Below are positions 16,976 through 29,481 of a DNA stretch of 64,000 nt, in pieces. The DNA is taken from positions 20,859 to 84,858 of the forward strand of contig NZ_JBHSCH010000010.1 in assembly GCF_042651065.1 (NCBI RefSeq). Reading direction: 5' to 3'. Under the pieces are notes generated by a model that worked only from the letters and a program-made list of their open reading frames with translations, did not search any database and was not told where the DNA came from. Source of the stretch: Pseudoroseomonas aestuarii. Its GTDB lineage: Bacteria; Pseudomonadota; Alphaproteobacteria; Acetobacterales; Acetobacteraceae. The translations under genes were made by a program, and so were the position numbers. Positions within the stretch are counted from its first letter, which is position 1; every line of letters begins with the position of its first letter.

Positions 16976-17946
16976 GGCTCGCTGCTCATGTTTCGTGGCT
17001 CCCCGGGAGACGCGCCCCGCGCCGGCATGGACATCAGGTAGGCCAGGATGGCCTGCAGCTCCCCCTCGCCGAGGATGCCGGCGAAGGGCGGCATGACCGG
17101 CTCGTAGCCGGCCGCGATGTCGCGGCGCGGCTGGAGGATGGAATCGCGCAGATAGGCCTCGTCCGCGCGGCGGACGCTGCCATCGGCCAGGGCGACCTGC
17201 CGGCCGTAGAGGCCGCGCAGCTCCGGCGCGTGGACGCGCGAGGCGGGCGCGTGGCAGCCGGAGCAGCCGACGCTCTCGAACAGCGCCCGGCCTTCCCGCG
17301 CCAAGTCGTCGGCCTGGGGCTGGGCGGCCCGCCAGCGCGCATAATCCTCCGGCTCCATGACGACCACCTTGCCCAGCATGCGCGAATGCAGGGTGCCGCA
17401 ATACTCGGCGCAGAACAGCGGGAACTCGCCGGTCTGCGTCGGCTTCAGGGAAAGCTGCGTCATCCGCCCCGGCAGCACGTCCTGCTTCAGGCGGAAGGCG
17501 GGCACGTAGAAGGAATGGATCACGTCTTCCGAGCGCATCACCAGGCGCACCGGCTCGCCCCGCGGCAGGTGCAGCGCGTCGATCTCCCGCGCCCCGTCCG
17601 GGTGGCGGGCCTTCCACATCCATTGCCGGGCCAGGATGTGGATCTCCAGCGCGTCCGGGTCGCCGCGCTGCCCGCCGAGCACGGCGATGCTGGCCCAGGC
17701 GAACAGGAACATCGCCAGGAAGGCGGTCGCGGCGGTCCAGCCGACCTCGACCTCCTTCTGGATCAGCTCCGGCAGCTCGCCGCGCCGCGCCGCCGAGCCG
17801 CGCCGGTAGCGGATGGCGAAGCCCAGCAGCAGCGCCGCCACCAGCAGCACGATGGCGCCGCTGATCGCCAGCATGGCGATGACGATGGCGTCCACCCCCG
17901 CCGCCACCTCCGACGCCGCCGGGGGCCAGAAGGCGATGCCGCTCAT
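16972..17946 (-). CDS. ctaC: Cytochrome c oxidase subunit II with fused cytochrome c domain (caa3-type)
   Basis: A 324-residue subunit. It has two N-terminal membrane helices (about 15-40 and 70-90), then the CuA domain with ARQWMWK, HSFYVPAFRLKQDVLPG and the copper ligands CAEYCGTLHSRM. A C-terminal cytochrome c domain (about 230-315) has CSGCH and a probable Met ligand in VMPPFAG. The fusion defines a caa3 oxidase and can accept electrons directly from complex III-type enzymes. Its start at 17946 overlaps the SCO gene stop. Confidence 0.94.
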   Translation of the reverse strand: MSGIAFWPPAASEVAAGVDAIVIAMLAISGAIVLLVAALLLGFAIRYRRGSAARRGELPELIQKEVEVGWTAATAFLAMFLFAWASIAVLGGQRGDPDALEIHILARQWMWKARHPDGAREIDALHLPRGEPVRLVMRSEDVIHSFYVPAFRLKQDVLPGRMTQLSLKPTQTGEFPLFCAEYCGTLHSRMLGKVVVMEPEDYARWRAAQPQADDLAREGRALFESVGCSGCHAPASRVHAPELRGLYGRQVALADGSVRRADEAYLRDSILQPRRDIAAGYEPVMPPFAGILGEGELQAILAYLMSMPARGASPGEPRNMSSEP

Positions 17947-18728
17947 GCCCGCCGCTCCCGCCGCAGCGCCCAGAGCATGAAGCCGCCGAGCGCCAGGCTC
18001 GTCGCCACGCTGCCCAGCATCAGCACGCGTCGGATCCAAGCGGTCCAGACCCCCCGCGCCGCGTCGAAGCCGTAGCAGAACAGGCGCAGCCGCTCGCCGA
18101 GGCTGCCCAGCCGCCCCTCCGCCGCCTCCACCAGCGCCAGGCGCAGGGCGGGCGGGTCCAGCGCCAGCCCGCCCAGCACGCGGGAGAGCCGCCCGTCCGG
18201 CGCCAGCACCAGAACTCCCAGGGGGTGCGCGTAGCTGTCGGTCTCCGCGTCGTAGCGGGCCTCGTAGCCGAAGGCGGAGCGCGCGGCCTGCAGCGCCGCC
18301 GCGTCGCCGCCCAGGAAGCGCACGGCGCCGGCAGGGGCGGCGGGGAAGTGCAGCGCCTTCATGGCGGCGGCCGCGGCGGGGCCGTCCTTCGGGTCGAGCC
18401 CGAGCGCCAGCACCGTGTAATCCGCGCCGGCGCGCAGCCCGGTCTCGGCCAGGGCGGCGGCGGCAAGCCCCAGCGCCGTGCCGCAGAGCACGGTGCAGGT
18501 GTAGTCGGCGAAGACCAGCACGGCCGGGCGGTCCTGCTGCGCCGCGCCCGCCCGCACCGGGTGCCCGGCCTCGTCGCGCAGGGCCAGCCCTGGCGGCAGC
18601 GCGGCCCCGGGTGGCGGGTGCAAGGCCACCCCGGCCAGTTGCGCCTCCGTCAGCGCGGCCCGGGCGCCGCCCGGCAGCAGCGCCGCCAGCCGCGCCGCCA
18701 GCAAAGCCGCCCCGGCCAGCCGCCTCAT
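17943..18728 (-). CDS. SCO1/SenC-family copper chaperone with C-terminal membrane anchor
   Basis: A 261-residue thioredoxin-like protein with a signal (GAALLAARLAALLPGGARA). VFADYTCTVLCGTAL carries the copper-binding CxxxC, and a His in SYAHPLGVLVL is the likely third ligand. A C-terminal helix (VLMLGSVATSLALGGFMLWAL) anchors it to the membrane, which is unusual for SCO proteins but seen in act-caa3 operons. It should deliver copper to the CuA centre of subunit II, the next gene. Confidence 0.88.
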   Translation of the reverse strand: MRRLAGAALLAARLAALLPGGARAALTEAQLAGVALHPPPGAALPPGLALRDEAGHPVRAGAAQQDRPAVLVFADYTCTVLCGTALGLAAAALAETGLRAGADYTVLALGLDPKDGPAAAAAMKALHFPAAPAGAVRFLGGDAAALQAARSAFGYEARYDAETDSYAHPLGVLVLAPDGRLSRVLGGLALDPPALRLALVEAAEGRLGSLGERLRLFCYGFDAARGVWTAWIRRVLMLGSVATSLALGGFMLWALRRERRA

Positions 18729-19099
18729 GGCGCGGCCTCCCGCCGGGTGGGCGGCGGCGGCGCGGCGGGCGGCTCCAGCGGGTCGTAGGCCGCCGCGCCC
18801 CGTGCGGCGATGAGCGCCATCGCCTCGGCCACCGCGCGGCGCGGCGGATCGTCGCCGGCCTCGAGCTGGGCGGCTTGCGCGGCCCGGAAGTCGCGCAGCG
18901 CGGCGGCGGGGTCGGTCTCCAGCCGCGGCGGCGCGAAGCGCTCGGGCGGGCTGTAGCGCTCCGGCGCCTGCGCCCAGCGGTAGAGGAGGAACAGCCCGGC
19001 CATCACCAGCGCCAGGAAGGCCGCCGTGCCCAGCCCGACGCCCAGGATGGCCCAGGACCGCAGCGCCAGCGTCTCGCGCCGTTCCAGGGGATTGCTCAT
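18725..19099 (-). CDS. Small single-helix membrane protein of the act-caa3 operon
   Basis: A 124-residue protein I do not recognise by family. It has one N-terminal hydrophobic helix (WAILGVGLGTAAFLALVMAG then LFLLYRW) and a Pro/Ala-rich periplasmic or cytoplasmic tail ending PPPPTRREAAP. It overlaps actF upstream and the SCO gene downstream by 4 bases each. Its fixed position suggests an accessory subunit or an assembly link between alternative complex III and the oxidase. That function is inference. Confidence 0.7.
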   Translation of the reverse strand: MSNPLERRETLALRSWAILGVGLGTAAFLALVMAGLFLLYRWAQAPERYSPPERFAPPRLETDPAAALRDFRAAQAAQLEAGDDPPRRAVAEAMALIAARGAAAYDPLEPPAAPPPPTRREAAP

Positions 19100-20154
19100 G
19101 CCGCCCGTCCCTGCGGGGCGGGGGCCAGCCATGCCGCCAGCGGCCGGTAGGCCAGGCCGAGCCACAGCCCACCCATGGACAACATGGCAAGGGCGGCGGC
19201 CGGCAGGCTCCACGGCCCCGCCGCCGGCGCCACCAGCCAGGCGTGGTGCAGCGACAGCCCCGCCAGCAGCCAGGGCGCCAGCCGCGCCTGCGCCGCCGGG
19301 CTGCGGCGCAGGCCGCCCGGCAGCAGCACCAGCAGCGGCAGCAGGCCGGAGAGCAGCAGCGACAGGGCTTCCAGCCAGAGCCAGGGGGATGCCTGGCGCG
19401 CCAGGTACCACGCGGCCTTGTGCGGCAGGTTGCCGTACCAGATGACGAGATACTGGCTGAAGCCGAGATAGAGCGCGCCCAGCACCGCCGCCAGCAGCAG
19501 GCCACCGAGATCGGCCGCCGCATCCTCCCCCGTGCCGCGGCACAGCGCCGCCCAGGCCAGCGCGGCCAGCAGCTGCGAGACCAGCAGCGACAGGCCGAAG
19601 GCGGTGGAATGGAAGTGCGGCGCCAGGGACAGCACCCAGTCGAAGCCGAGCAGCGTCACCGCCACGCCGTGCAGGACGAGGCCGAGCGCGGCAACGCCCT
19701 GCCGCGCCGGGCCCTGCTCCAGCCGGAGCAGCAGCCAGGCCAGGGCCGACCACAGCAGCAAGGCCAGCCCCGTGCGGAGGATGAAGCCGGCAGCGTTGAG
19801 ATAAAGCCGCGCTACATCCGGATGGCCGGCGAGCTCCGGCTCCGCCACCCAGGGGTAGAGCACGCCGAGGCTGAGCAGCAGGGGCAGGGCCAGCGGCAGG
19901 AACAGGGGCAGGCTGCCCGCGGCCGGTGCCAGCACGGGCCGCAGCGCCGTGCCCCAGCGCCCGCCGGTCAGGGCATGGATGGCCAGCAGCGCCAGCGCCC
20001 CGAGCGCGATGCCCAGCCAGAACAGCAGCGCCGCCAGCCAGCCCGCCGCCAGGGCGGGCCGTGCCGCGGGCCACAGCAGGAGGGCCAGCCCCAGCACCGC
20101 CGTGCCGCAAAGCCCGAGGGGCAGCGCCGGCCCCTGCCAGGGGGGCGGCCTCAC
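19096..20154 (-). CDS. actF: Alternative complex III membrane subunit ActF
   Basis: A 352-residue polytopic protein with about nine to ten hydrophobic segments. Stretches like FDWVLSLAPHFHSTAFGLSL and SQYLVIWYGNLPHKAAWYLAR are characteristic of ActF (and of the related NrfD-like ActC). It forms part of the quinol-binding membrane module. GTG at 20154 overlaps the actE stop (GTGA). It is shorter than typical ActF, so one end may be reduced. Confidence 0.85.
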   Translation of the reverse strand: MRPPPWQGPALPLGLCGTAVLGLALLLWPAARPALAAGWLAALLFWLGIALGALALLAIHALTGGRWGTALRPVLAPAAGSLPLFLPLALPLLLSLGVLYPWVAEPELAGHPDVARLYLNAAGFILRTGLALLLWSALAWLLLRLEQGPARQGVAALGLVLHGVAVTLLGFDWVLSLAPHFHSTAFGLSLLVSQLLAALAWAALCRGTGEDAAADLGGLLLAAVLGALYLGFSQYLVIWYGNLPHKAAWYLARQASPWLWLEALSLLLSGLLPLLVLLPGGLRRSPAAQARLAPWLLAGLSLHHAWLVAPAAGPWSLPAAALAMLSMGGLWLGLAYRPLAAWLAPAPQGRAA

Positions 20155-20645
20155 GGGGCGGCCTCCGCCGCCCGCGGCAGGCGGGAGAGCTGCAGGGCGC
20201 GGATATAGGCCACCACCGCCCAGCGGTCGGGCGGCGCCAGCCGGTCGCCATAGCCGTACATGATGCCGTAGCCATCGCCGATCACGTCGTAGAAGTGCCG
20301 GGCGGGCGCGGCGCGCAGGCGGGCCGTGTGGTAGCTGGGCGGGGCGGGGAAGCCGTGGCGGACGATCATGCCGTCGCCCGCGCCGGCGGCGCCGTGGCAG
20401 GGGGTGCAGAAGATGGCGTACTGCGCCTCCCCCCGCGCCAGCAGGGCGGGGGTCGCGGGCGGCGGCGTGGCGGCGGCGGCCTCCCGCGCCAGGTCGCCCT
20501 GCGCCACCACGCCCTCCGGCGGCGGGCGGGCGGTGGTGCCGTCCTGCCACAGGCCGCTGCGCTCATAGGTGTCGAGCCGCCGCTGCTGCGCCATGTCCAG
20601 CTTGCAGCCGGCGAGCAGCAGCAGGGCGCAGGCGGCGGCCCTCAC
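20151..20645 (-). CDS. actE: Alternative complex III monoheme cytochrome c subunit ActE
   Basis: A 164-residue lipoprotein: from the GTG at 20645, ACALLLLAGC is a lipobox with the lipidated Cys near residue 14. One heme-binding motif, CTPCH, is present near residue 85, and the fold ends with DRWAVVAYIRALQLS, typical of class I cytochrome c. It passes electrons from the complex toward the oxidase. Start and stop overlap actD and actF by 4 bases (GTGA). Confidence 0.88.
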   Translation of the reverse strand: MRAAACALLLLAGCKLDMAQQRRLDTYERSGLWQDGTTARPPPEGVVAQGDLAREAAAATPPPATPALLARGEAQYAIFCTPCHGAAGAGDGMIVRHGFPAPPSYHTARLRAAPARHFYDVIGDGYGIMYGYGDRLAPPDRWAVVAYIRALQLSRLPRAAEAAP

Positions 20646-21156
20646 GGCTCCACCGCCCGCACGGAGAGGGGGCCGAGCCCGTCCAGCAGCGCCGCCAGCC
20701 GCGCCGGCTCCAGGCCCGGCTCGTCCACCGCCAGGAAGAAGCCGTCCTGGCTGGCGCGCGCGAAGCCGCGTGCGGCGAAGACCGGGTGGTGCAGGCGCGG
20801 CAGGCCGGTGCCGAGGAAGAAGCCGAGGAAGCCGGCGACGCTGGCCGCCAGCACCCCGCCCTCGAAGCTCAGCACCAGGAAGGTGGGCCAGCTGTTCAGC
20901 GGCCGGCCGCCGAGGTTCAGCGGATAGCCGATCACGGCGCTGTACCAGCACAAGGCATAGACCAGCGCGGCCGCCGCCAGCCCCGCCCCCAGCATCACGG
21001 GGCGCAGGCGGGGGCGGGGCAGGGCCAGCGCCTCGGCCAGCTCGGGCACGGAGAAGGGGGTGTGCGCGTCCAGCCCGCGCAGCCCGGCCTGCCGCGCCCG
21101 CCGCGCCGCCGCCACCAGCGTCTCCGGGTCGCGGAACTCGGCCAGCAGCAGGCCGC

Positions 21157-21160
<4 letters not shown>
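20642..21160 (-). CDS. actD: Alternative complex III subunit ActD (DUF3341)
   Basis: A 172-residue protein. The N-terminal part LLLAEFRDPETLVAAARRAR and LDAHTPFSVPELAEAL is the DUF3341 signature, followed by two membrane helices (VMLGAGLAAAALVYALCWYS and a second around GGVLAASVAGFLGFFLG). ActD is a membrane-anchored subunit with no known cofactor. It is placed between actC and actE with 4-base overlaps on both sides. Confidence 0.88.
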
Positions 21161-25309
<4,149 letters not shown>

Positions 25310-25322
<13 letters not shown>

Positions 25323-25963
25323 CGCGAGCAATCCGTCAGGTGCTCGGCGCGGATGCCGTAATGCGCCAGGAGGCGGCGGCCGCGCTCGGCCTGGTCCGGC
25401 GGCGGCGTCCACTGCATGTCGAAGACCCGGTCCTCCTCGCGCAGCCAGCGCGCCGGGTTCCGGTGGCAGTCGAGGCACCATTCCATCGTCAGGGGCGCGG
25501 CCTGCGAGATCTGCTGCATGGTCTGCACCGCACCATGGCAGGTGCTGCAGCCGACGCCATTGGCCACATGCACGCTGTGGTCGAAGAACACGTAGTCCGG
25601 CAGGTCGTGGACGCGCTTCCAGGCCAGCGGCCGGTTCTCCGCCAGGCTCCGGCGCACCGGCGCCAGCATCTCCGCCTGCGTCCAGACCTGGGAATGGCAG
25701 GTCATGCAGGTGTGGGTCGGCGGCAGCCCGGCGAAGCGGGAGCGCTGCACCGTGTCATGGCAGTAGCGGCAATCCAGCCCCAGCCCGCCGACATGGTGGG
25801 CATGGCTGAACTGGACAGGCTGCGCCACGACCCTGCCCTGGCCCGTCGCATGGGTGGTGAAGGGCCAGGCGAGGAGCAGCACGACGGCAAGGCCGAACGC
25901 CAGGACGATGGCCGCCAGAGCGAAACGCAGCAGGGTATCGGCGCTCTGGCTGAAATGCTGCAT
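25310..25963 (-). CDS. actA: Alternative complex III pentaheme cytochrome c subunit ActA
   Basis: A 217-residue protein with one N-terminal membrane anchor (LALAAIVLAFGLAVVLLLAW) and five CxxCH motifs (CRYCH, CMTCH, CSTCH, CLDCH, CSRCH), the pentaheme pattern of ActA. It is the first gene of the twelve-gene minus-strand operon. Its hemes sit on the periplasmic side and relay electrons from ActB toward ActE and the caa3 oxidase. Confidence 0.93.
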
Positions 25964-26280
25964 CCAGGCTCATCCAAGTTCCGCGCCCGCATCCGGAAAG
26001 GCGCCGTTCCTGCGCCAGCGGGGGAGGCACATGGCATGAAGGCGCGAGCCGGCGTTCCGGCGTCACCGGTCGGGCATTAAATCTCTGTCACGGGAAATCC
26101 CTGTGACGGGCTGGGAGGCGGCGGCTGGCCTTGCCATCCCCGCAACGGCGGACCCGGCAGCGCCGGGCTGCGGGCCGGCCCGCCCCCGCGGTGCCAGGGC
26201 CGCCATCCCGCGTGCTCCGCATCGCCCGGCGCTCCCCCTCGGCAGGGCCGGTGGAGGCGGCCAGCGCGGCGCTGCCGCTG
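25964..26280. other. Intergenic region upstream of the act-cox operon
   Basis: No convincing gene is seen in these 317 bases between the start of actA and the stop of the SsuA-like receptor gene. It must hold the promoter for the operon. The only clear structure is the palindrome described separately at 26087. Confidence 0.5.
26087..26107. promoter_or_regulatory. Imperfect palindrome upstream of the act-cox operon
   Basis: The half sites GTCACGGGA and TCCCTGTGAC (26087-26107) form a near-perfect inverted repeat. It lies about 120 bases before the actA start, where a dimeric regulator could bind. The outer bases GTCAC/GTGAC recall CRP/FNR-family half sites, but the spacing differs from the standard site. 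Confidence 0.4.
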
Positions 26281-27240
26281 TCAGCCCTCCAGCCTCACCA
26301 CGGCGGGGGCGATGTCCGGCCGGCGCCGCACGATGCGGTTGGCCACGTACCAGTCGGCGATGCGCTCGATCTGCGCCACATCGGCCTCGGTCGGCGCCCG
26401 CATCGGCACGGCGTTGTTGGCGCCGATGGCGGGGGCCAGCGCCTCCGGCAGGCCCATCGCCTCGGTCCAGATCCGCCCGGCCTCGGCCGGGTTGGCCTGG
26501 GCCCAGTCATTGTCCGCGCGGCAGGCGGCGAAGACGGCCTGCAGCAGCGGCCGCCGGTGCGCCGCCATGTCGCTGTGCGCCATCAGCGTCACCGCGTTGT
26601 CCGAGCCGATCGCGGCGCCGTCGGCCAGCACCCGCGCGCCGTGGCTGCGCTGCGCGATGGTGATGAAGGGGTCCCAGCTGGCCCAGGCGTCGACATGGCC
26701 CTGGACGAAGGCCGCGCCGCTGTCGCTCGGGCTGAGATAGGCGCGGCGCACGCCGGCGGGGTCGATGCCCGCGCGCTCCAGCGCCCGCACCAGCAGGTAT
26801 TCGCCCGTGCCGCCGCGGTTGACCGCGACGCTGCGCCCGCGCAGATCCGCCAGGGTGCGGACCGGCGAATCCTGCCGCACCAGGATGCCCTCCGCCGCCG
26901 GCGCGATCTTCTGGCAGGCGAAGATCAGCATCGGGATGCCGGCCGAGAGCGCGGTGACGCAGGCGGGGGAGCTGCCGGCGGTGATGTCGATGCTGCCGGC
27001 GTTCAGCGCCTCCAGCGCCGGGGCGGCGGCGGCGAAGGGGCCGGCCCATTCCACGCGCGCGCCCTGCGCCGCGGCAGCCCGTTCCAGCGTGCCGCGGGCA
27101 CGGCCGGTGGTGATGTCGTTCGGCGCCCGCAGCCAGCCGATGCGCAGCACCGCCGGACCGGCGGCGCGCGCGCCGGCGCCGCGCAGGAAGGGCAGGGAGA
27201 GGGCGCCGGCGCTCAGCCGAGCCAGGGTGCGGCGATGCAT
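26281..27240 (-). CDS. Aliphatic sulfonate/nitrate-type (SsuA/TauA-like) ABC substrate-binding protein
   Basis: A 319-residue exported binding protein with signal LSAGALSLPFLRGAGARAAG. LRIGWLRAPNDITTGRARGTLE, NAGSIDITAGSSPACVTALSAG and LRGRSVAVNRGGTGEYLLVRAL fit the NMT1/SsuA fold. HVDAWASWDPFITIAQ is a hallmark of sulfonate and taurine receptors. GAGGAC precedes the ATG. No permease or ATPase gene is adjacent, so the receptor is an orphan here. The ligand is likely an organosulfur or related compound, not certain. Confidence 0.85.
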   Translation of the reverse strand: MHRRTLARLSAGALSLPFLRGAGARAAGPAVLRIGWLRAPNDITTGRARGTLERAAAAQGARVEWAGPFAAAAPALEALNAGSIDITAGSSPACVTALSAGIPMLIFACQKIAPAAEGILVRQDSPVRTLADLRGRSVAVNRGGTGEYLLVRALERAGIDPAGVRRAYLSPSDSGAAFVQGHVDAWASWDPFITIAQRSHGARVLADGAAIGSDNAVTLMAHSDMAAHRRPLLQAVFAACRADNDWAQANPAEAGRIWTEAMGLPEALAPAIGANNAVPMRAPTEADVAQIERIADWYVANRIVRRRPDIAPAVVRLEG

Positions 27241-27375
27241 GGCGGTGTCCTCGCGGCGGCGTCCGGGCAGCGGCGCCCGGAGGGTGAGAAGGTTCTGGCC
27301 GCGCGGTGTCTAGCAGATGGCAGGCCACGGGGCGCCCCCCTGACCGCCTCCCTAGCGCTCCCCATGCCGCGCGCC

Positions 27376-28368
27376 CTACTCCACCTTGCCGATGCGCTGC
27401 ACGGCGCGGATCAGCCGCGCATTGTCGGCGGCGAAGAAGCGGGCGAACGCCTCCCCCTCCTGGTAGGCGACGGGGCTGCCGGCGGCCTCCAGGGCGCGGC
27501 GCAGCTGCGGCCCCTCGCAGGCGGCGCGCAGCGCCCCGCGCAGCCGCGCCTGGACCGGCTCCGGCGTCGCGGCGGGCACGAACAGCCCGGTCCAGATGTA
27601 GAACTCCACCTCCGGGAAGCCGCGCTCGATGAAGGTCGGCACCGTCTCGAAGCCGGGGATGCGCTGCGCCCCCCAGCAGGCCAGGGCGCGCAGCCGGCCC
27701 TCGCGCAGATGCGGCAGCACCGGGCCGGGGCCGGAGGCCAGCGCGTCCAGCGTGCCGGACAGCAGCGCGGTCAGCGCCGGCCCGCCGCCCTGGAAGGGCA
27801 CGTGCAGCAGGTCGAGCCCCGCCGCGCCGGTCAGCATCGCCATGGCGACGTGCAGGGTGGAGTAGTTGCCGGCCGAGCCATAGGTGATGGCGCCGGGCCG
27901 CCCCCTGGCATCGGCCACGAACTCTTCCAGGCTCTGCCAGGGCGCGCCGGCGGGCACCACCAGCAGCGTGGGGTCGGCGGTGATGCGGGCAATTGGCGCA
28001 AATTGGTCGACGGTGTAGGCCGGGGTGCGGCCCTGGATGTGCTCCGCCTCCGGCAGCACGCTGAGCGAGGAGAGGGCGAGCAGCGCCGTGTGGCCGTCCG
28101 CCGGCGCCCGCGCCACGCTGGCGGTGCCGACGATGCCCCCCGCGCCGGCGCGGTTGACCACCGGCACGGGCTGGCGAAAGGCGCTCTCCAGGGCAGCGGC
28201 CACGGGCCGCGCCGTGACATCGGCCTGCCCGCCCGGCGGGAAGGCCACCACCATCTGGATGGCGCGGGACGGATAGGCTTCCGCCGCGGCGCCGGTGTTC
28301 TGGGCAAGGGCGGGGCGGGCGGCGGACAGGGCCGCGCCTCCGGCCAGGAGATGTCGTCGCAGCATCAT
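27376..28368 (-). CDS. Bug-family tripartite tricarboxylate transporter receptor
   Basis: A 330-residue TctC-like exported receptor. Signal: HLLAGGAALSAARPALAQ. Family motifs: AIQMVVAFPPGGQADVTARPV (the first binding loop), VVNRAGAGGIVGTASVARAPADGHTAL, GSAGNYSTLHVAMAMLTGAAG and LLHVPFQGGGPALTALLSG. A strong GGGGAGG site precedes the start. It lies downstream of the fumarylacetoacetate-hydrolase-family gene and may feed that pathway an organic acid. No TctA or TctB gene is in the window. Confidence 0.9.
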   Translation of the reverse strand: MMLRRHLLAGGAALSAARPALAQNTGAAAEAYPSRAIQMVVAFPPGGQADVTARPVAAALESAFRQPVPVVNRAGAGGIVGTASVARAPADGHTALLALSSLSVLPEAEHIQGRTPAYTVDQFAPIARITADPTLLVVPAGAPWQSLEEFVADARGRPGAITYGSAGNYSTLHVAMAMLTGAAGLDLLHVPFQGGGPALTALLSGTLDALASGPGPVLPHLREGRLRALACWGAQRIPGFETVPTFIERGFPEVEFYIWTGLFVPAATPEPVQARLRGALRAACEGPQLRRALEAAGSPVAYQEGEAFARFFAADNARLIRAVQRIGKVE

Positions 28369-28439
28369 CGTTTCCTCCCCGGGTTTTCTCCCCGGCTGGG
28401 CCGGTGGCTTCTTCTTGGCCCTTGGCCGGGCCTTGGCGT

Positions 28440-28459
28440 CCGGCGGCCTGGGCCGCCGG
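28440..28459. terminator. Hairpin after the fumarylacetoacetate-hydrolase-family gene
   Basis: Perfect 9-base arms CCGGCGGCC and GGCCGCCGG around TG, 14 bases past the stop of the minus-strand gene ending at 28474. It may end or attenuate that transcript before the Bug gene. Confidence 0.5.
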
Positions 28460-28473
28460 GGCAGGCGCTTGGT

Positions 28474-29376
28474 TCAGGCCACGCGGCGCAGCGTGTTGCG
28501 GATGCGGCCGATGCCGCTGATCGCGCACTCCACCACGTCGCCCTCGCGCAGGAAGCGCGGCGGCCTGAAGCCGATGCCGACGCCCTCCGGCGTGCCCGTG
28601 GCGATGACGTCGCCCGGCAGCAGCGCCATGCTGCGCGAGATGGTCTCGATCAGCGTCGGGATGTCGAAGATCAGGTCGGCGGTGCTGGCATCCTGGCGCG
28701 GCTCGCCATTGACGGTGCAGGTGACGCGCATCGCGCCGGCCTCCACCGCGTCGGCGGTGACGATCCAGGGGCCCATCGGGCAGAAGCCGTCGATGCCCTT
28801 GCCCAGCAGCCACTGCTTGTGGGTCTGCTGCAGGTCCCGCGCCGTGACGTCGTTGACCACCGTGTAGCCGAAGACATGCGCCATGGCCTGCGCCTTCGGG
28901 ATGGCGCGGCCGCCCCGGCCGATGACGACCGCCAGCTCCGCCTCGTAATCCACCCCGCCATCGAGGCCGGGCAGCAGCGGGATGTCGGCGGCGGGGCCCG
29001 AGATGCTGGTCCAGGGCTTGGAGAAGATGATGGGCGCGGCGGGAATGGCGTCGGCCGCCCCGGCGGCGCTGGAATCATAGCCGCTGCTGGCGAATTCCCG
29101 CGCATGGGCGTGGTAGTTCTTGCCGACGCAGAAGATGTTGCGCGGCGGGCGGGGCAGGGGGGCGGTCAGCAGGGCCGGGTCCAGCGGCTGGCCGGGGCCG
29201 GAGGGCGCCGGGCGCGCGCCGCTCTCGGCCAGGTGCGCGATGGCGGCCGTCATGTCCCGCGCGGCGGCCTCGGGCAGGCCCGGCAGGGCCTCGGCCAGGG
29301 GATGGAAGCGGTCGCCTTCCGCGCTGACCAGCGCAACGAGAGGACGACCCTGGACAAGCAGCGTGGCGAGGCGCAT
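28474..29376 (-). CDS. Fumarylacetoacetate hydrolase family protein
   Basis: A 300-residue FAH-fold enzyme. The catalytic domain starts at IFCVGKNYHAHARE. Metal ligands are in DYEAELAVVIGRGG and VTARDLQ; VIATGTPEGVGIGFRPP ends the domain. Such proteins act as acylpyruvate hydrolases, 2-keto-3-deoxy acid hydrolases or decarboxylases and usually take a 2,4-diketo or ring-cleavage product. It is divergent from a GntR regulator and followed by a Bug receptor, which together look like a small catabolic unit. It is distinct from the true fumarylacetoacetase at 36679. Confidence 0.87.
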   Translation of the reverse strand: MRLATLLVQGRPLVALVSAEGDRFHPLAEALPGLPEAAARDMTAAIAHLAESGARPAPSGPGQPLDPALLTAPLPRPPRNIFCVGKNYHAHAREFASSGYDSSAAGAADAIPAAPIIFSKPWTSISGPAADIPLLPGLDGGVDYEAELAVVIGRGGRAIPKAQAMAHVFGYTVVNDVTARDLQQTHKQWLLGKGIDGFCPMGPWIVTADAVEAGAMRVTCTVNGEPRQDASTADLIFDIPTLIETISRSMALLPGDVIATGTPEGVGIGFRPPRFLREGDVVECAISGIGRIRNTLRRVA

Positions 29377-29401
29377 CAGGAACCTTTCTCTGGAACTGAA
29401 C

Positions 29402-29444
29402 CAATATCAGGCTTATATTGATCCAATTATGATCCATATTGATC
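29402..29444. promoter_or_regulatory. Repeated ATATTGATC motifs in the divergent promoter
   Basis: An AT-rich stretch between the FAH-family and GntR genes. CAATAT (29402) and ATATTG (29415) form an inverted repeat, and ATATTGATC occurs at 29415 and again at 29436, a 21-base step equal to two helical turns. This looks like the operator of the adjacent GntR regulator, controlling both divergent genes. Confidence 0.55.
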
Positions 29445-29481
29445 AGCCATTCCGGACCCGTCAAGCCGCCGGGGCCGGCGC

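Noticed and set aside
28474..29376. Naming the FAH-family gene as a second fumarylacetoacetase
   Set aside because: It is 300 residues and lacks the N-terminal domain and the YHGRASS motif found in the true enzyme at 36679.
26131..29421. A 1096-codon open frame antisense to the receptor and FAH-family genes
   Set aside because: It spans three real genes and their spacers on the other strand and has shadow-type composition.
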